Shown here one piece after another: positions 45,461-55,375 of a stretch of DNA of 64,000 nucleotides. The notes beneath the pieces are model-generated. The model saw only the letters and a program-made list of their open reading frames with translations. It was not told the origin of the DNA and ran no database searches. The stretch comes from Mesorhizobium sp. CAU 1732 (GTDB taxonomy: Bacteria; Pseudomonadota; Alphaproteobacteria; Rhizobiales; Rhizobiaceae), in NCBI RefSeq assembly GCF_039888675.1, contig NZ_JBDQQR010000001.1, positions 1,426,001-1,490,000 of the forward strand, written 5' to 3'. Position numbers and translations under genes: made by a program. Position 1 is the first letter of the stretch, and each line of letters opens with the position of its first letter.

Positions 45461-46387
45461 ATGATCACACGTCTCTACACCCATCCGATCTATCTCGAAC
45501 ACCTGACGCCTGCCGGCCATCCCGAGCGGCCCGACCGGCTGCGCGCGATCGAGCGCATCCTCGCCGAGGCTGATTTCGATCGCCTCGATCGGCAGCAGTC
45601 CCCGGAGGGCGATGCGGCGACGATCCTGTACGCGCATCCGGAAGAGTATGTCGAGAAGGTGAAATCCCGCATTCCGGCGGAGGGTATCGCGCGTATCGAT
45701 GAGGATACGTCCGCGAGCCCGAAAAGCTGGGACGCGGCGTTGACCGCGATTGGCGCTGCCAACGCGGCCGTAGACGACGTATTCGCCAAGTCGGTGGACA
45801 ATGTCTTCGTCGCATCGCGACCGCCCGGACATCATGCCGAGAAAGTCACGGCGATGGGCTTTTGCCTGTTCAACAATGCCGCGATCGCGGCACGCCACGC
45901 CCAGCGCGCGCATGGCGCGGAGCGGGTGGCAATCGTCGATTGGGACGTGCATCACGGCAACGGCACGCAGGACATCTTTTGGGACGATCCGTCGGTCCTC
46001 TACTGCTCGACGCACCAGATGCCGCTCTATCCGGGGACCGGCGCGCTGTCGGAAACAGGCGCCGGCAACATCGTCAACGCGCCTCTGTCGCCCAACACCG
46101 GAAGCGATATCTTTCGCGAGGCGTTCAACACGCGTGTCCTGCCCGCGCTCGACCGCTTCGAGCCGGATCTGATCATCATCTCGGCAGGCTTCGACGCGCA
46201 CCATCGCGATCCGCTGGCCGAGATCAATCTGGACGAGGACGATTTCGACTGGGCGACCGGCGAACTGATGGGCAAGGCCGATCGGTGGTCCAACGGGCGG
46301 CTGGTGAGCCTGCTTGAGGGTGGCTACGACCTCCAGGGGCTGTCGTTCTCCGTCGGCGCCCATGTTCGCCGCCTGATGAAGGGATGA
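45461..46387 (+). CDS. histone deacetylase-family protein (acetoin utilization/acetylpolyamine hydrolase type)
   Basis: This 308-residue arginase/HDAC-fold enzyme shows the zinc and charge-relay residues: [20 protein letters not shown] and [14 protein letters not shown]. In bacteria the family deacetylates polyamines or proteins. The exact substrate is unknown. The stop overlaps xseB by ATGA, so the two are in one operon. A 7-bp stem (CGGCGCC/GGCGCCG, 45403-45422) in the spacer before it may mark the end of the tetR transcript, but has no T-run. Confidence 0.92.
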   Translation: MITRLYTHPIYLEHLTPAGHPERPDRLRAIERILAEADFDRLDRQQSPEGDAATILYAHPEEYVEKVKSRIPAEGIARIDEDTSASPKSWDAALTAIGAANAAVDDVFAKSVDNVFVASRPPGHHAEKVTAMGFCLFNNAAIAARHAQRAHGAERVAIVDWDVHHGNGTQDIFWDDPSVLYCSTHQMPLYPGTGALSETGAGNIVNAPLSPNTGSDIFREAFNTRVLPALDRFEPDLIIISAGFDAHHRDPLAEINLDEDDFDWATGELMGKADRWSNGRLVSLLEGGYDLQGLSFSVGAHVRRLMKG

Positions 46388-46653
46388 ATGAAATGGCTGA
46401 AACGGAAACCCAGACCCACGACGACATCAAGGCGCTGACCTTCGAGCAGGCGCTCGACGCGCTGGAGAAGATCGTCGACGATCTCGAGCGCGGCGACGTG
46501 CCCCTCGACCAGTCGATCCGCATCTACGAGCGCGGCGAAGCGCTGAAGGCGCACTGCGAGAAACTCTTGAAAGCGGCCGAGGACAAGGTCGAGAAGATCA
46601 GGCTGTCACGAGACGGCAAGCCGGCGGGCGTGGAGCCGCTCGATCCGGAATAA
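46384..46653 (+). CDS. xseB: exodeoxyribonuclease VII small subunit
   Basis: XseB is the small subunit of the single-strand-specific exonuclease VII. The 89-residue protein shows the helix-rich core [45 protein letters not shown], the family signature. It overlaps the HDAC-family gene by ATGA; ATG 46393 is an alternative start. The large subunit xseA is not in this window. Confidence 0.96.
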   Translation: MNEMAETETQTHDDIKALTFEQALDALEKIVDDLERGDVPLDQSIRIYERGEALKAHCEKLLKAAEDKVEKIRLSRDGKPAGVEPLDPE

Positions 46654-46712
46654 ACTTGCGGGATCTTCGGACACGTATTATCTTGGTCAAGCTTGGCTAA
46701 GGAGCGATCCTG

Positions 46713-46973
46713 ATGACGACGGTTAACATGCTTGAAGCGAAAACGACGCTGTCGCGTCTTGTGGATGCAGTCGAGAGCGGCACCGAAGGCGAGATCATAA
46801 TCGCGCGCAACGGCAAGCCTGCGGCGAAGCTTGTGCCGCTTGATGCGCCTATCAAGAAGAAGCTTCAGCTTGGCCTGCTGGAGGGAAAATACCCGCCGAT
46901 GGACTTCGACGCCTTTCAGGCTATGGATGCCGAGATCGAAGCGATGTTTCTCGGCGAGCCCGAAGATAAGTGA
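46713..46973 (+). CDS. Phd/YefM-type antitoxin
   Basis: This 86-residue antitoxin has the Phd pattern: MTTVNMLEAKTTLSRLVDAVESG, then EIIIARNGKPAAKLVPL, the DNA-binding N-terminal domain, and an acidic C-terminus that blocks the toxin. AAGGAG lies 8 bp before ATG 46713. It overlaps the PIN toxin start by a GTGA-type junction. A CAAGCTTG palindrome at 46688-46695 could be its operator. It differs in family from the vapB antitoxin at 31252-31440. Confidence 0.92.
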   Translation: MTTVNMLEAKTTLSRLVDAVESGTEGEIIIARNGKPAAKLVPLDAPIKKKLQLGLLEGKYPPMDFDAFQAMDAEIEAMFLGEPEDK

Positions 46974-47359
46974 AGCTGCTGCTTGATACCCACATCGCGA
47001 TTTGGCTGCTGACTGATCGGGCTCGAATTCCGCGTGCGATTCTCGAAACGATCAATAATTCGGGAAGCGATGTCTTCGTGTCGGTAATTGCGGTGTGGGA
47101 GATCGCCATCAAGCATCGCCTCGCACGGCCGGACAGCCCACCATTCTCCGGACAAGCCGCAATCGGCCATTTCGAGACCGCTGGCTTTGCAAGCTTGCCA
47201 GTGAATTCCATCCACGCCGCCTTCGTGGAGCGATTGCCGCCAATTCACGCCGACCCGTTCGACCGATTGATGCTTGCGCAGTCGATCGTTGAGGGGATGC
47301 AGTTCGTGACATACGACAAGCATTTGGCGCGCTATGATGTCGCCTTGCTGACGTGGTGA
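46970..47359 (+). CDS. PIN-domain toxin partnered with a Phd antitoxin
   Basis: This 129-residue protein begins MKLLLDTHIAIW, the PIN active-site Asp (D6), followed by VSVIAVWEIAIK with the Glu, and the later acidic pair in ADPFDRLMLAQ and VTYDKHL. Start is GTG 46970, overlapping the antitoxin stop. PIN toxins cleave tRNA or other RNA. It is probably a mobile stability module between xseB and dxs. The pair is independent of the vapBC at 30887-31440. Confidence 0.9.
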   Translation: MKLLLDTHIAIWLLTDRARIPRAILETINNSGSDVFVSVIAVWEIAIKHRLARPDSPPFSGQAAIGHFETAGFASLPVNSIHAAFVERLPPIHADPFDRLMLAQSIVEGMQFVTYDKHLARYDVALLTW

Positions 47360-47490
47360 TGGCTACTCCAGGTCCCGTCAGGCCCTCAGGCCCTCATACT
47401 GTCAGCATCTGTCAGCAGCGTTCCGAAAATCTTGTCCACCTCCCTGCTCCGCTCCCGGACAATGCCCAGCCAAACAACGGAGCGGCGGCA

Positions 47491-47940
47491 ATGGACTGGA
47501 AACGGGCAATCGAGCAGGAACGGGCGGCACTCGGCGGTATCGTCGCGCTGCTCCTGTCCCTTGCCGATCTGGCCGAGCGTATTGCCGGCCGTTCCACCGC
47601 AATCGCAAGCTTGGTTCTGTGGTTCCTGCGGCAGGCCGAGGCGGTGGCGCGCGACTTCGTCGACGGCTCCGACGCGCCATTACCATTGATGCCGATCGTT
47701 CCGCCACGTGCCGGCCCGTTGGATGCCATGCGTCTCGCCCTCAGCCTTCGCGCGCTCGCCCGGCAGATCGACGGGCAGGCAAGACGATTTCCCGCAACGC
47801 GCAGGCGGATCGGTTGCGATCCTGCCGCATCGCCGCCCGGCCGTGCGCCTGCACTGCGCGCCGCTCTTGCAAGCCTGTCACGGCTCGCGGCATTCGCTCT
47901 CGGCGCACTGCTTCTTGTCGACGTGCCCGATACCTCATGA
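47491..47940 (+). CDS. hypothetical protein with a hydrophobic N-terminal half
   Basis: This 149-residue protein starts [20 protein letters not shown] with GGAG 8 bp upstream. Residues 15-50 are hydrophobic and may span or attach to the membrane; the C-terminal half is basic and Ala/Arg-rich. I have seen similar short proteins in Rhizobiales but cannot name a family. It lies between the PIN toxin and dxs. A 256-bp gene-poor spacer to dxs follows, in which I see nothing definite. Confidence 0.6.
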   Translation: MDWKRAIEQERAALGGIVALLLSLADLAERIAGRSTAIASLVLWFLRQAEAVARDFVDGSDAPLPLMPIVPPRAGPLDAMRLALSLRALARQIDGQARRFPATRRRIGCDPAASPPGRAPALRAALASLSRLAAFALGALLLVDVPDTS

Positions 47941-48196
47941 GCGGACGTCGTTCTCCGTGCATCATCACCGATGGTCGAAGCGACGCAACGGTCGTCCGCG
48001 ACGTTGCAGGAACGGATCGAACAGGCCAAGCGGTAACGGAAAACCAGGCGCTGCGAGATCGTGCCGGGCGGCGAAAACGTGTTTATTCCGCTTCCCGAGG
48101 GCTGATCTGCCCTACTTTCGCGCCAATGCGGCGCATTTACATTCGGTGTTCAACGTCCTATCTCCGGCTAAACTCAACGAGAAAATCGACGCGACC

Positions 48197-50110
48197 GTGA
48201 CGCAAGCTCCGAATACCCCGCTCCTGGACCGGGTGAAATATCCCGCAGACCTGCGAGCGCTGTCGGAATCCGAGCTGCCGCAGCTCGCATCTGAACTGCG
48301 CACCGAATTGATCGACGCCGTTTCGCAGACGGGCGGCCATCTCGGTGCCGGCCTCGGCGTCGTCGAGTTGACGGTCGCGCTGCACTACGTTTTCGATACG
48401 CCGGACGACCGCATCATCTGGGATGTCGGGCATCAGGCCTATCCGCACAAGATTCTGACCGGTCGCCGCGAGCGTATCCGCACGCTGCGCCAGGAGGGCG
48501 GGCTGTCGGGCTTCACGAAGCGCGCCGAGAGCGAATACGACCCGTTTGGCGCAGCACACTCCTCCACGTCGATCTCGGCTGGCCTCGGCATGGCGGTCGC
48601 GCGCGACCTGAAGGGTGGCAAGAACAACGTCATCGCGGTGATCGGTGACGGCGCGATGTCCGCCGGCATGGCCTACGAGGCGATGAACAATGCCGGCGCG
48701 CTCGATGCGCGGCTGATCGTCATTCTCAACGACAACGACATGTCGATCGCGCCGCCCTCCGGCGCGATGAGCCACTATCTGGCGCGGCTCGCCTCGGGCA
48801 GCACCTATGCCGGCATCCGCGACATCGGCAAGAAGCTGACCTCCTATCTCGGCAAGCGGGTGGACCGCGCCGTGACGCGGGCCGTCGAGCATGCGCGCGG
48901 ATACGTCACCGGCGGCACCTTGTTCGAGGAACTGGGGTTCTTCCACATCGGGCCGATCGACGGTCATGATCTGGAACATCTCGTCCCCGTGTTGCGCAAC
49001 GTTCGCGACAACGGGACGGGCCCGGTTCTGATTCATGTCGTGACCCAGAAGGGCAAGGGCTATGCCCCCGCCGAGGCTGCGGCCGACAAATATCACGGCG
49101 TCAACAAGTTCGACGTCATCAGCGGCGCGCAGGCAAAGGCGCCCGCAAACGCGCCGAGCTACACGAAGGTGTTCGCCGACAGCCTGATCCAGGAGGCACG
49201 GGAAGACGACCGTATCGTGGCCGTCACCGCGGCCATGCCCACCGGAACCGGGCTCGATCTGTTCGGCGAGGCGTTCCCGAGCCGTATTTTCGACGTGGGC
49301 ATCGCGGAGCAGCATGGCGTGACGTTCGCCGCCGGGTTGGCGACCGAGGGCCTGAAACCGTTCGCCGCGATCTATTCGACATTCCTGCAACGCGCCTACG
49401 ATCAGGTCGTCCATGACGTCGCGATCCAGAAGCTTCCGGTGCGCTTTCCGATCGATCGCGCCGGCTTCGTGGGCGCTGATGGTCCCACCCATTGCGGCGC
49501 TTTCGATACGACCTATCTCGCCTCGCTGCCGGGTTTCGTGGTGATGGCGGCGGCAGATGAGGCCGAACTGCGCCACATGGTGCGCACGGCCGCGGACTAT
49601 GACGAAGGTCCGATCGCCTTCCGCTATCCGCGCGGCAATGGCGTGGGCGTTGAAATGCCGGAACGCGGGCAGCCGCTTGAGATCGGCAAGGGCCGCATCG
49701 TCAAGCAGGGGACGAAGGTTGCGCTGCTGTCGTTCGGAACGCGCCTTGCCGATTGCTTGATCGCGGCCGAGGAACTCGATGCCGCCGGGCTGTCGACGAC
49801 GGTTGCCGATGCGCGCTTCGCAAAGCCGCTCGATACCGATCTTGTGCGCAGGCTCGCGCGCGAGCATGAAGTGCTGATCACCGTCGAGGAAGGCGCGATC
49901 GGTGGTTTCGCGACGCATGTGCTGCACTTCCTGGCGCATGAAAGCCTGCTGGAAAGCGGCCTAAAGGTGCGCCCGCTGATCCTGCCGGACGAATTCACCG
50001 ACCAAGCCAAGCCCGAAAAGATGTATGTCGATGCGGGCCTCGACTCGACCGGTATCGTGCGCACCGTGTTCGCGGCACTCGGCAACGGCGTGACTGCTGT
50101 CCGCGCCTGA
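48197..50110 (+). CDS. dxs: 1-deoxy-D-xylulose-5-phosphate synthase
   Basis: Dxs makes DXP from pyruvate and glyceraldehyde-3-phosphate, the entry of the MEP pathway, using thiamine diphosphate. Signature blocks are [58 protein letters not shown] and [19 protein letters not shown] 48197 gives 637 residues starting [13 protein letters not shown], like other rhizobial Dxs; the frame is open further upstream but only with unrelated sequence. The tlyA-type gene follows 49 bp later. Confidence 0.97.
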   Translation: MTQAPNTPLLDRVKYPADLRALSESELPQLASELRTELIDAVSQTGGHLGAGLGVVELTVALHYVFDTPDDRIIWDVGHQAYPHKILTGRRERIRTLRQEGGLSGFTKRAESEYDPFGAAHSSTSISAGLGMAVARDLKGGKNNVIAVIGDGAMSAGMAYEAMNNAGALDARLIVILNDNDMSIAPPSGAMSHYLARLASGSTYAGIRDIGKKLTSYLGKRVDRAVTRAVEHARGYVTGGTLFEELGFFHIGPIDGHDLEHLVPVLRNVRDNGTGPVLIHVVTQKGKGYAPAEAAADKYHGVNKFDVISGAQAKAPANAPSYTKVFADSLIQEAREDDRIVAVTAAMPTGTGLDLFGEAFPSRIFDVGIAEQHGVTFAAGLATEGLKPFAAIYSTFLQRAYDQVVHDVAIQKLPVRFPIDRAGFVGADGPTHCGAFDTTYLASLPGFVVMAAADEAELRHMVRTAADYDEGPIAFRYPRGNGVGVEMPERGQPLEIGKGRIVKQGTKVALLSFGTRLADCLIAAEELDAAGLSTTVADARFAKPLDTDLVRRLAREHEVLITVEEGAIGGFATHVLHFLAHESLLESGLKVRPLILPDEFTDQAKPEKMYVDAGLDSTGIVRTVFAALGNGVTAVRA

Positions 50111-50159
50111 GTTCCGAACCCACCTTGCCTTGACGGCTCGCTTGCCTCAAGGAGTGGCC

Positions 50160-50924
50160 ATGAACGAAGCCGCACCAAAGACCGGGCGTCCCCGACTCGA
50201 CGAACTTCTCGTTCAACGCGGGTTGTTCGCCAGCCGCTCGCGCGCACGCGACGCGATTGCGCGCGGAACGGTGACGGTCGACGGTAGGCCTGTCGCCAAA
50301 CCGGGGCAGCCGACGGCGGGGACTGCCGAGATAGAAGTGAGCGACCCCGCACAGTCCTATGTATCGCGCGCCGCGTTGAAGCTTAAGGCTGGTCTGGAGC
50401 AGTTCGGCTTCGACCCGGCAGATCGCGACGCCCTCGATATCGGTGCGTCGACGGGTGGCTTTACGCAGGTATTGCTGGAGCGCGGCGCTCGCCATGTCAC
50501 CGCGCTCGATGTAGGCCATGGCCAACTCGATGCGAAACTGGCCGCCGACCCGCGCGTCACATCGCTCGAAAAACTCAATGCCCGGGACCTGACGCGCGAT
50601 CACCTTGGCGGTGCCAGGCCCGATTTCATCGTTTCCGACGTGAGCTTCATTTCGCTGAAGCTGGCGCTGCCGCCTGCACTCGACTTGGCCGAACGGGGTG
50701 CTGTCTGCATTCTTCTGGTGAAGCCGCAATTCGAGGCGGGCAGGGAGGCGATCGGCAAGGGCGGCTTGCTGCGCGACCCGACCGACGCGGATCGGATCGC
50801 CGATGATCTGCGCGACTGGCTCGACCGTCAGTCGCGTTGGCGCGCCATTGGGGTCACGCCGTCGCCCATCGAAGGCGGCGATGGAAATCGCGAGTTCCTG
50901 CTGGGCGGGATGAAGGACCAATGA
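50160..50924 (+). CDS. tlyA: TlyA-family rRNA methyltransferase
   Basis: The 254-residue protein has an N-terminal S4 RNA-binding domain (RLDELLVQRGLFASRSRARDAIARGTVTVDG) and a SAM-binding domain with DIGASTGGFTQVLLERGA. TlyA enzymes 2'-O-methylate rRNA, which in Mycobacterium gives capreomycin susceptibility. AAGGAG lies 5 bp before ATG 50160, which I prefer to an upstream start at 50130. It overlaps the next gene by ATGA. Confidence 0.93.
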   Translation: MNEAAPKTGRPRLDELLVQRGLFASRSRARDAIARGTVTVDGRPVAKPGQPTAGTAEIEVSDPAQSYVSRAALKLKAGLEQFGFDPADRDALDIGASTGGFTQVLLERGARHVTALDVGHGQLDAKLAADPRVTSLEKLNARDLTRDHLGGARPDFIVSDVSFISLKLALPPALDLAERGAVCILLVKPQFEAGREAIGKGGLLRDPTDADRIADDLRDWLDRQSRWRAIGVTPSPIEGGDGNREFLLGGMKDQ

Positions 50925-52165
50925 GCAACGTCATAACGATCGATCGCCTGGGCGCGCAGGGCGACGGTATCGCCGAAACGCCCAAAGGCCCGCTTTTCGT
51001 GCCGTTCACGCTGCCCGGCGAGCGCGTCAACGTGTCGTCGGACGGCCGCAAGGCGGATCTCGTGGCCGTGCTCAACCCTTCGCCCTTGCGCGTCGAGCCG
51101 CCGTGCCGCCATTTCGGAATCTGCGGTGGTTGCTCGCTCCAGCATATGGAGATGGAAGCGTACCACGCATGGAAGCGCGATCGCGTGATCGAGGCGCTGG
51201 CGCAGAAGGGTATCGAGACGGAAGTCGGTGCGCTCGTGCCATGCGCGCCGCTCTCCCGGCGCCGGGGCGCGATGACGGCGCGACGCACGGATGCCGGCAT
51301 GCTGCTCGGCTTCAATTCCGCGCTGTCGCATCTGATCGTGGACATCGAGGAATGCCACGTTCTCCAGCCATCGATCGTCGAAAACCTCGATCTTCTGCGC
51401 GATCTCGCGGGCCTCGTTTCGCGCACCACGCAGCCGTTTCGCTTCGGCGTGACGCATTCGGCATCCGGCCTGGACGTCGCGGTCGAGGGCAGCGGCGCGC
51501 TCGAAGGGCGCGCTAGGCAGACTGCGGTGGATTTCGTCATGCGCAGCGGTATCGCGCGCCTGTCGATCGACGGCGAAATCATCGTCGAGCCCAAGAAGCC
51601 GGTCGTCATGGCAGGCGACACGGCCGTCACCCCGCCACCCGGCGCGTTCCTGCAGGCTGTCGCCTCGGCCGAGGATGCGATGGTGGGCCTCGTCGGCGAC
51701 CACCTCGCGAAATCAAAGCGTGTCGCGGACCTCTTTTCCGGTATCGGCACCTTTGCGCTGCGTCTGGCGCATAGCAGCGAAGTGCATGCCGTCGAGGGCG
51801 ACGCTGCCGCACTCGCCAGCCTCGACCGTGCCTATCGCTTCGGCTCCGGGCTGAAGAAGGTCACGAACGAAAAGCGCGACCTTTTCATCCGCCCCATCAC
51901 CTACAAGGAACTCGATGCGCAATTCGACGGCCTCGTCTTCGATCCGCCGCGGGCCGGCGCTGAAGACCAGGCGAAGCAGCTTGCACGAAGCCAAGTGCAG
52001 CGCGTCGCGGCAGTATCGTGCAATCCCGTGACGCTGGCGCGCGATCTACGCATCCTCATCGACGGCGGGTATCAGTTGAAGCGCGTGGTGCCGGTCGACC
52101 AGTTCCTGTGGTCGCCGCACGTCGAAGCCGTCGCCCTGCTGGAAAAGCCCCGCAAGCGCCGCTGA
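50921..52165 (+). CDS. RumA/TrmA-type RNA methyltransferase
   Basis: This 414-residue class I methyltransferase has an N-terminal TRAM domain (ITIDRLGAQGDGIAETPKG), an Fe-S cysteine cluster (C62, C68, C71 in CRHFGICGGC), a SAM-binding segment DLFSGIGTFALRL, DPPRAG and the catalytic cysteine in AVSCNPVTLARDL. These mark a 5-methyluridine synthase of 23S rRNA or tRNA. Start ATG 50921 overlaps tlyA by ATGA, so the two are translationally coupled. The sirtuin gene is convergent (7-bp gap). Confidence 0.94.
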   Translation: MSNVITIDRLGAQGDGIAETPKGPLFVPFTLPGERVNVSSDGRKADLVAVLNPSPLRVEPPCRHFGICGGCSLQHMEMEAYHAWKRDRVIEALAQKGIETEVGALVPCAPLSRRRGAMTARRTDAGMLLGFNSALSHLIVDIEECHVLQPSIVENLDLLRDLAGLVSRTTQPFRFGVTHSASGLDVAVEGSGALEGRARQTAVDFVMRSGIARLSIDGEIIVEPKKPVVMAGDTAVTPPPGAFLQAVASAEDAMVGLVGDHLAKSKRVADLFSGIGTFALRLAHSSEVHAVEGDAAALASLDRAYRFGSGLKKVTNEKRDLFIRPITYKELDAQFDGLVFDPPRAGAEDQAKQLARSQVQRVAAVSCNPVTLARDLRILIDGGYQLKRVVPVDQFLWSPHVEAVALLEKPRKRR

Positions 52166-52171
52166 CCGGCG

Positions 52172-52873
52172 TCACGCGCCAAGCAGGCGCTCGACAAAGT
52201 CTGGCACCGCTTGTGTCGCCGGCCCTCGGATCACCTCGTCGAAATGCGAGGTGTTTTCCGAAGCATCCAGGTTGATCTCGACCGTACGCGCCCCCGCATG
52301 CGCGGCCTCTTCGACGAATTGCGCGGCAGGATAGACGTTTCCCGACGTTCCGATGGCGATGAACAATTCGGCCTGACCCAGCGCGCGATAGATGCGGTCC
52401 ATCTGATATGGCATTTCGCCAAACCACACGATGTCCGGGCGCATGCGGCCGACAGTGCGGCATGACGGACATTGCGAGTGGGTCGACATGTCGCTCTTCC
52501 AGCGGCAGCGTTGCCCGCATGCGCCGCAAAGCCCGGCATTGAGTTCGCCATGCATGTGGATCAGTTTGCGCGAACCCGCACTTTCGTGCAGGTCATCGAC
52601 ATTCTGCGTCACCAGAAGAAGCGCACCTTTATACGCCCCTTCGAGCCTTGCGAGCGCATGGTGTGCCGCATTCGGCTGGACGTCCCGTAGCTGACGGCGG
52701 CGCTGGTTGTAGAAGGCGTGTACCCTAGCCGGATCATGTTCGAAGCCTTCGGGCGTCGCCAGTTCACGATGGTCCACCTTCGCCCAGATGCCGTTCTTGT
52801 CGCGAAACGTATCAAGCCCGGATTCCTTCGAAATGCCGGCGCCGGTAAGGATCACGATGGAGGAGAGGATCAC
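52172..52873 (-). CDS. cobB: sirtuin, NAD-dependent protein deacylase (CobB-like)
   Basis: This 233-residue sirtuin has GAGISKESGLDTFR (NAD site), TQNVDDLHE, the HMHGEL catalytic histidine and two Cys pairs of the zinc site (CGAC, CPSC). AFYNQRR contains the Y-x-x-R residues associated with class III desuccinylases such as CobB. It removes acyl groups from lysines, coupling protein function to NAD. It is convergent with the RNA methyltransferase and followed by tldD on the same strand 54 bp away. Confidence 0.94.
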   Translation of the reverse strand: MILSSIVILTGAGISKESGLDTFRDKNGIWAKVDHRELATPEGFEHDPARVHAFYNQRRRQLRDVQPNAAHHALARLEGAYKGALLLVTQNVDDLHESAGSRKLIHMHGELNAGLCGACGQRCRWKSDMSTHSQCPSCRTVGRMRPDIVWFGEMPYQMDRIYRALGQAELFIAIGTSGNVYPAAQFVEEAAHAGARTVEINLDASENTSHFDEVIRGPATQAVPDFVERLLGA

Positions 52874-52927
52874 TCGCCTGCTCTCAGTATGGCTCTCGCG
52901 ACGAAGTATTCGAGCATACGAAATGTA

Positions 52928-54355
52928 TCACGTCCGTGTCCCGCCGACCGTCATCTGGTTCATGCGCAGATGCGGCTGGCCGACGCCGACCGGCACGCCC
53001 TGTCCGGCCTTGCCGCACATGCCGATTCCGGTGTCGAGCTTCATGTCGTTGCCGACCATCGAGACGCGGTGCATGGCATCCGGTCCGTTGCCGATCAGCA
53101 TGGCGCCCTTGATCGGCTGGGTCACCTTGCCGTCCTCGATCATGTAGGCTTCCGTGCAGCCGAACACGAACTTGCCCGACGTGATGTCCACCTGGCCGCC
53201 GCCGAAAGAAACGGCGTAGATGCCGTTCTTGACGGAGGCGATGATCTCCTCGGGCGTGTGTTCGCCGGCGGTCATGTAGGTGTTGGTCATGCGCGGCATC
53301 GGCGTGTGTGCATAGGATTCGCGCCGGCCGTTGCCCGTGGGCGCCATACCCATCAGGCGGGCGTTCTGGCGGTCCTGCATGTATCCAACGAGCTTGCCGT
53401 CCTCGATGAGCACCGTGCGATTCGTCGCCGTGCCCTCGTCGTCGATCGTCAGGGAGCCACGGCGTTCGGCGATCGTGCCGTCATCGACGACCGTGACGCC
53501 CTTGGCGGCCACCTGTTGGCCCATCAGACCGGCGAAGGCGGATGTCTTCTTGCGGTTGAAATCGCCTTCAAGGCCGTGGCCGACCGCTTCGTGCAGCATC
53601 ACACCGGGCCAGCCGGACGATAGGACGATGTCGAACGTGCCGGCGGGGGCGGGGATGGCATCGAGGTTGACCAGCGCCTGGCGCAACGCTTCCTCTGCCG
53701 CGTGCCGCCATGACCCCTCGGCCAGGAATTCCCCGAACGCCTTGCGTCCGCCCATGCCGTAGGAGCCGCTCTCCTGCCGGTCTCCGTCGCCGACGATGAC
53801 CGAGACGTTGAAGCGGACGAGGGGGCGAACATCGCGCGCGAGGTGGCCGTCGGCACGCAGGATTTCGACCTGCTGCCAGGACGCTGCCAGAGAAGCGGTG
53901 ACCTGCCGGACGCGCGGATCCTTGTCACGCAGCCATCCGTCGATCTCCTGCAAAAGTGCTGCCTTCGCCTCGAAGCCCGGCTCTGCGATCGGGTTTTCGT
54001 CACCGTAAAGCTTGCGATTCGTACCCGTCGGGCCGGCTGCAAGCGTGCCGGAATAACCCTGCTTCACAGCCGAGACGGCATCTTTGGCGCGCAACAGCGC
54101 TGCCTCGGAGAGGTCGCTGGCATGCGCATAGCCGGATGCCTCGCCGGCCACCGCCCGCAAACCGAAACCACGATCCGTGCTGAAACTCGCCGTCTTCAGC
54201 CGGCCATTGTCGAAGACGAGGGCTTCGCCTTCGCGATACTCGACGAAGAGTTCGCCATCGTCCGCGCCATCGATCGTATCGGCGACGATCCTGCGCACGG
54301 CCTCTTCGGAAATGTCGAACTGTTCGATAAGGCGCTGGGTCACGCGGGTCTCCAT
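52928..54355 (-). CDS. tldD: metalloprotease TldD
   Basis: TldD forms a heterodimer with TldE (PmbA) that degrades unfolded or peptide substrates and matures some antibiotics. The 475-residue protein shows the HExxxH zinc motif in MLHEAVGHGLEGDFN (near residue 260) and the C-terminal GKAGQGVPVGVGQPHLRMNQMTVGGT. Its partner pmbA is not in the window. It starts at ATG 54355, followed upstream by the IalB-family gene on the same strand. Confidence 0.97.
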   Translation of the reverse strand: METRVTQRLIEQFDISEEAVRRIVADTIDGADDGELFVEYREGEALVFDNGRLKTASFSTDRGFGLRAVAGEASGYAHASDLSEAALLRAKDAVSAVKQGYSGTLAAGPTGTNRKLYGDENPIAEPGFEAKAALLQEIDGWLRDKDPRVRQVTASLAASWQQVEILRADGHLARDVRPLVRFNVSVIVGDGDRQESGSYGMGGRKAFGEFLAEGSWRHAAEEALRQALVNLDAIPAPAGTFDIVLSSGWPGVMLHEAVGHGLEGDFNRKKTSAFAGLMGQQVAAKGVTVVDDGTIAERRGSLTIDDEGTATNRTVLIEDGKLVGYMQDRQNARLMGMAPTGNGRRESYAHTPMPRMTNTYMTAGEHTPEEIIASVKNGIYAVSFGGGQVDITSGKFVFGCTEAYMIEDGKVTQPIKGAMLIGNGPDAMHRVSMVGNDMKLDTGIGMCGKAGQGVPVGVGQPHLRMNQMTVGGTRT

Positions 54356-54501
54356 GGTCTGGACGTGTCGGCCTTATATAGAGACGCAAATCCGGTTTCG
54401 CGACCTGCTTCCGCCATCACCGGGCGCCATCTTGCAAGCCGCCGACGAGACGCTGCTATCCGGATAACGCATCACGTTGGATTTGCGGGCCGCGGCCGGA
54501 T

Positions 54502-55023
54502 TTACGGGAGTGCGTCGAAGCCCGCGGCAAACCCGTCGAGCTCGACCGGTATGCCGATGCCTTCTTCCGGTGTCTGGAAGACGATGAAGGTCGCGGCATC
54601 GCCCGTGCGCAAGGTCTCGAGAAGAGGCTCCTCGAGGATGACCTCCGCGTAGCAGCCATCCTGGAAACAGCGCACGAAATAGGCGCGGCCAATATCCTTG
54701 CCGTCGACGTTGAGGCCAAGGCCGTTCGGCAGCAACACGCCGAGCGGGGCGAGCACACGCAGGATTTCGGCGCGATCGTCGGCAGTGCGCAGCACCACGA
54801 CGGACAGTCCGACTTCCGGTCGATCTTCGGCGACGACATTCTGCATCAGCGCGCACTGCTCGGTGGTCGCGCCGCCGGGCGTGTCGCAAATGACGGACCA
54901 TGCGCCGTGCGTCGAGCGCACCGAGCCCGGTTGCTGCTGTTGCGCAGCGGCGGGAAGGGCGAAGGCCATCGTGGCCGCGATGGCTCCAAGCGCCACTATC
55001 GATCGAAACGGCATCAAACTCAT
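54502..55023 (-). CDS. invasion-associated locus B (IalB)-family protein
   Basis: A signal peptide (MSLMPFRSIVALGAIAATMAF and onward to AAAQ) leads into an IalB-like domain (STHGAWSVICDTPGGATTEQCALMQ, YFVRCFQDGCYAEVIL). IalB proteins are associated with host invasion in Bartonella, but the family is wide among Rhizobiales with other roles. The Cys residues suggest disulfides, consistent with periplasmic location. The start is uncertain between 55023 and 55014. Its promoter may overlap the CTAGCGCTAG palindrome at 55051-55060. Confidence 0.85.
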   Translation of the reverse strand: MSLMPFRSIVALGAIAATMAFALPAAAQQQQPGSVRSTHGAWSVICDTPGGATTEQCALMQNVVAEDRPEVGLSVVVLRTADDRAEILRVLAPLGVLLPNGLGLNVDGKDIGRAYFVRCFQDGCYAEVILEEPLLETLRTGDAATFIVFQTPEEGIGIPVELDGFAAGFDALP

Positions 55024-55375
55024 CCCTGCATTGCTGCGAATCACGTCAATCTAGCGCTAGAGCCATAATGCACAAGGAAGACTGTGCGAAACCTGCATCT
55101 GGTACAATGGCCGCGTCTGCCGCGCTCTCGACCTGTAAGGGCTGCTCCCCACGATATTCAGCGGGGCAAGGCGACCTCGAATTTGCTACAAGTTGAGCAA
55201 AATCAAGGCATAGCGCCGCTTTTACCATACCGCGCGCGCAAAAATGCCGCACATCACCCGCTATGCCTTCCTTGCGGTGGATATGAGAGTATGGTTTGAA
55301 CGCGCCATGTGGTCGACCCGTGTCGGCCTGCGTTCTATTTCGTCGATACGTTTCGACCGGGAGATGAAGAGGGTC
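55024..55375. other. 352-bp spacer upstream of ctaC
   Basis: No gene is evident between the IalB-family start and ctaC. It contains a perfect 10-bp palindrome CTAGCGCTAG (55051-55060) and an inverted repeat TTTGCT-N8-AGCAAA (55182-55187 and 55196-55201). The latter is a plausible regulator site for the cytochrome oxidase operon. A frame open from 55244 into ctaC lacks a good start. Confidence 0.55.
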
